From an uncultured Treponema sp. (GTDB lineage: Bacteria > Spirochaetota > Spirochaetia > Treponematales > Treponemataceae): DNA of 64,000 nucleotides. Shown piece by piece: positions 62,922-64,000 of this stretch; positions within the stretch are counted from its first letter, which is position 1, and the number at the start of each line of letters is the position of its first letter. Under the pieces are notes generated by a model that did no database searches, was not told the DNA's origin, and was given only the letters and a program-made list of their open reading frames with translations. Made by a program: the position numbers and the translations under genes. The stretch lies in assembly GCA_949300145.1 (NCBI GenBank), contig CASGDA010000001.1:186001-250000 (forward strand), written 5' to 3'.

Positions 62922-63602
62922 ATGGTAAAACAGGATCTTATTGAACGCAGCCCCGTAAGGAATTTTGAGAAACTGCTCGAAGGCGGAGTCAAAGAGGGTG
63001 AAATCGGATTAATTGCCTCCAAAAAAGGTCTGGGGAAAACCTCTATCCTCGTGCAGCTGGCTATCGACACCCTTCTGCAGGGAAAGGCTGTTGTGCATGT
63101 GTCTTTCAACCAGCAGGCAAACCACGTTATGACCTGGTATGAAAACATTTTTTCAGAACAGGCGAAACGCAAGAACCTCGACAAGGCTCCCGAAGTAAAG
63201 GCCGAGCTCGTGAGCAAACGCATTGTCCTCAACTTCAACCAGGAGACAGTCCGCACAACACAGGTTATAAAAACCATCAGGGCCCTTGCGGAATCAGGAA
63301 TCAAGGCTGAATCCATAATCATTGACGGCTTTGACTTCTCGAAGGCTCTTCCTGAAGAACTCAAGCAGATGAAAACCTTTGCGGAAGAAACAAAGGCCAC
63401 TGTATGGTACAGCGCCAATGCGGAGCTTGATAACAACGAAATTTCATCCCTTACGGAATATGAAAAACTTCTGGACGTCATTCTTTTCCTGGAGCCCGGA
63501 CAGGATGGAATTCAAATCAAGGTTATCAAGGAACACGGCAAAAAGAACATCTCTACAGACCTAAAACTGGATGTAAAGACCCTTCTGCTTGCAGAAAAAT
63601 AA
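62922..63602 (+). CDS. RecA/KaiC-fold ATPase of unknown function downstream of fusA
   Basis: The protein has 226 residues. It has a P-loop ASKKGLGKTSI (GLGKT at 36-40), strand-helix alternation and a Walker B-like strand ESIIIDGFDF (about 126-135), as in the RecA/KaiC/DnaB-type P-loop group. There is no DNA-binding or hexamerisation extension that I recognise. It follows fusA by 10 nt with AAGGAG before the ATG and precedes a terminator. Its partner is unknown; translation-linked or motility roles would be guesses. Confidence 0.75.
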   Translation: MVKQDLIERSPVRNFEKLLEGGVKEGEIGLIASKKGLGKTSILVQLAIDTLLQGKAVVHVSFNQQANHVMTWYENIFSEQAKRKNLDKAPEVKAELVSKRIVLNFNQETVRTTQVIKTIRALAESGIKAESIIIDGFDFSKALPEELKQMKTFAEETKATVWYSANAELDNNEISSLTEYEKLLDVILFLEPGQDGIQIKVIKEHGKKNISTDLKLDVKTLLLAEK

Positions 63603-63655
63603 AATTATTACATAAAAACGGACTATACAATCCGGCTTTTAAGGTAATAAAATAG

Positions 63656-63696
63656 ACGGGTGGTGTCAGGACAAAAATCCTGCCCCCCGTTTTTTA
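63656..63696 (+). terminator. Intrinsic terminator after fusA and the ATPase gene
   Basis: The hairpin ACGGG...CAGGA/TCCTG...CCCCGT with a central bulge and a 6-nt loop is followed by TTTTTTT on the plus strand, 53 nt after the ATPase stop. Confidence 0.75.
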
Positions 63697-63756
63697 TTGC
63701 CCGAAACAAACCATGACGGGCAGTAAACCTACAAGAATTATATTCGGAGGAACAAA

Positions 63757-64000
63757 ATGAATACGGACAGACGCAGCGGCATTCTTCTGCACATAACATC
63801 CCTGCCGGAATCGCCCGGTATAGGCACAATGGGAAAATCCGCCTATGATTTCGTGGACTGGCTTGAAAAAGGCGGACAGACATTATGGCAGATACTTCCG
63901 TTGGGTCCCACAGGATACGGCGATTCCCCTTACGCCTCCTTCTCGACATTCGCCGGGAACCCGCTCCTCATAGACATTGAAAAACTGATGGAAGACGGCT
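63757..64000 (+). CDS. malQ: 4-alpha-glucanotransferase (amylomaltase), truncated by the right window edge
   Basis: The first 81 residues are visible: MNTDRRSGILLHITSLPESP, then GIGTMGKSAYDFVDWL, GQTLWQILPLGPTGYGDSPY and FAGNPLLIDIEKL. These are the conserved opening of GH77 amylomaltases. The enzyme transfers glucan chains and supports maltodextrin or glycogen use in the cytoplasm. The catalytic residues lie outside the window. GGAGG is 6 nt before the ATG. Confidence 0.95.
   Translation, partial: MNTDRRSGILLHITSLPESPGIGTMGKSAYDFVDWLEKGGQTLWQILPLGPTGYGDSPYASFSTFAGNPLLIDIEKLMEDG

Noticed and set aside
1-64000. Mobile elements, prophage, CRISPR arrays, rRNA genes
   Set aside because: No transposase, integrase, phage structural gene, regularly spaced repeat or rRNA sequence was seen; the only repeats are short in-gene tandem repeats and homopolymers.

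Overview
The window looks like a chromosomal segment of an anaerobic spirochaete, probably related to Treponema. Three things point there: a complete bacterial V/A-type ATPase operon, an EF-G with the signature of the spirochaetal/mitochondrial EF-G1 group ([20 protein letters not shown]), and many TPR and OmpA-like envelope lipoproteins. The species is not identified. Anaerobiosis is suggested by a ferredoxin-dependent 2-oxoacid oxidoreductase, a rubredoxin, a radical-SAM enzyme and a serine/cysteine deaminase-type gene. There are no insertion sequences, prophage genes, rRNA genes or CRISPR arrays. One tRNA, tRNA-Pro(GGG), is present. Genes are dense, with many 4-8 nt start/stop overlaps, and about three quarters lie on the minus strand.

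Left arm (1-14.2 kb, minus strand). Three tandem pairs of an XRE-cupin regulator followed by an AMP-forming acyl-CoA synthetase form one apparent operon that ends in a truncated MBOAT O-acyltransferase at the left edge. Upstream lie a four-gene 2-oxoacid:ferredoxin oxidoreductase (VOR/KOR type) with its own promoter, then leuA-cimA. Together these suggest short, branched or aromatic acid handling: acids are activated to acyl-CoAs, interconverted with 2-oxoacids through ferredoxin, and fed into or drawn from branched-chain amino acid metabolism.

Centre-left (14.3-28.6 kb, minus strand). A likely very long operon starts at a good promoter before secG. It runs through a PTS IIA-like gene, nine V-ATPase subunits (G/H-C-I-K-F-E-A-B-D), a universal stress protein, a flavodoxin-like protein, a DnaJ-domain protein, map and htrA, and ends at a strong terminator. 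A separate promoter drives a 52-residue rubredoxin and a small unknown gene.

Envelope cluster (28.7-37.2 kb). It holds TPR lipoproteins, an MltD-like LysM lytic transglycosylase, an OmpA-C protein and a VWA protein. Next come a complete AmmeMemoRadiSam module (radical-SAM plus a Memo-AMMECR1 fusion), a DAACS symporter/cysteine-serine deaminase pair, a degenerate receiver protein and tRNA-Pro. A repeat-rich disordered lipoprotein, a small membrane protein, smc with no recognisable hinge, and pyrG follow.

Right arm (50.3-64 kb). A 12-G homopolymer sits 4 nt before the start codon of a very large EAL-domain protein, which is followed by a CheB-CheR-PAS fusion. Then come a convergent MacB-like ABC transporter, fusA with a RecA/KaiC-like ATPase, and the start of malQ. 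The most distinctive signals are the poly-G tract, the triplicated regulator/acyl-CoA synthetase array beside VOR, the hinge-poor SMC and the AmmeMemoRadiSam module.
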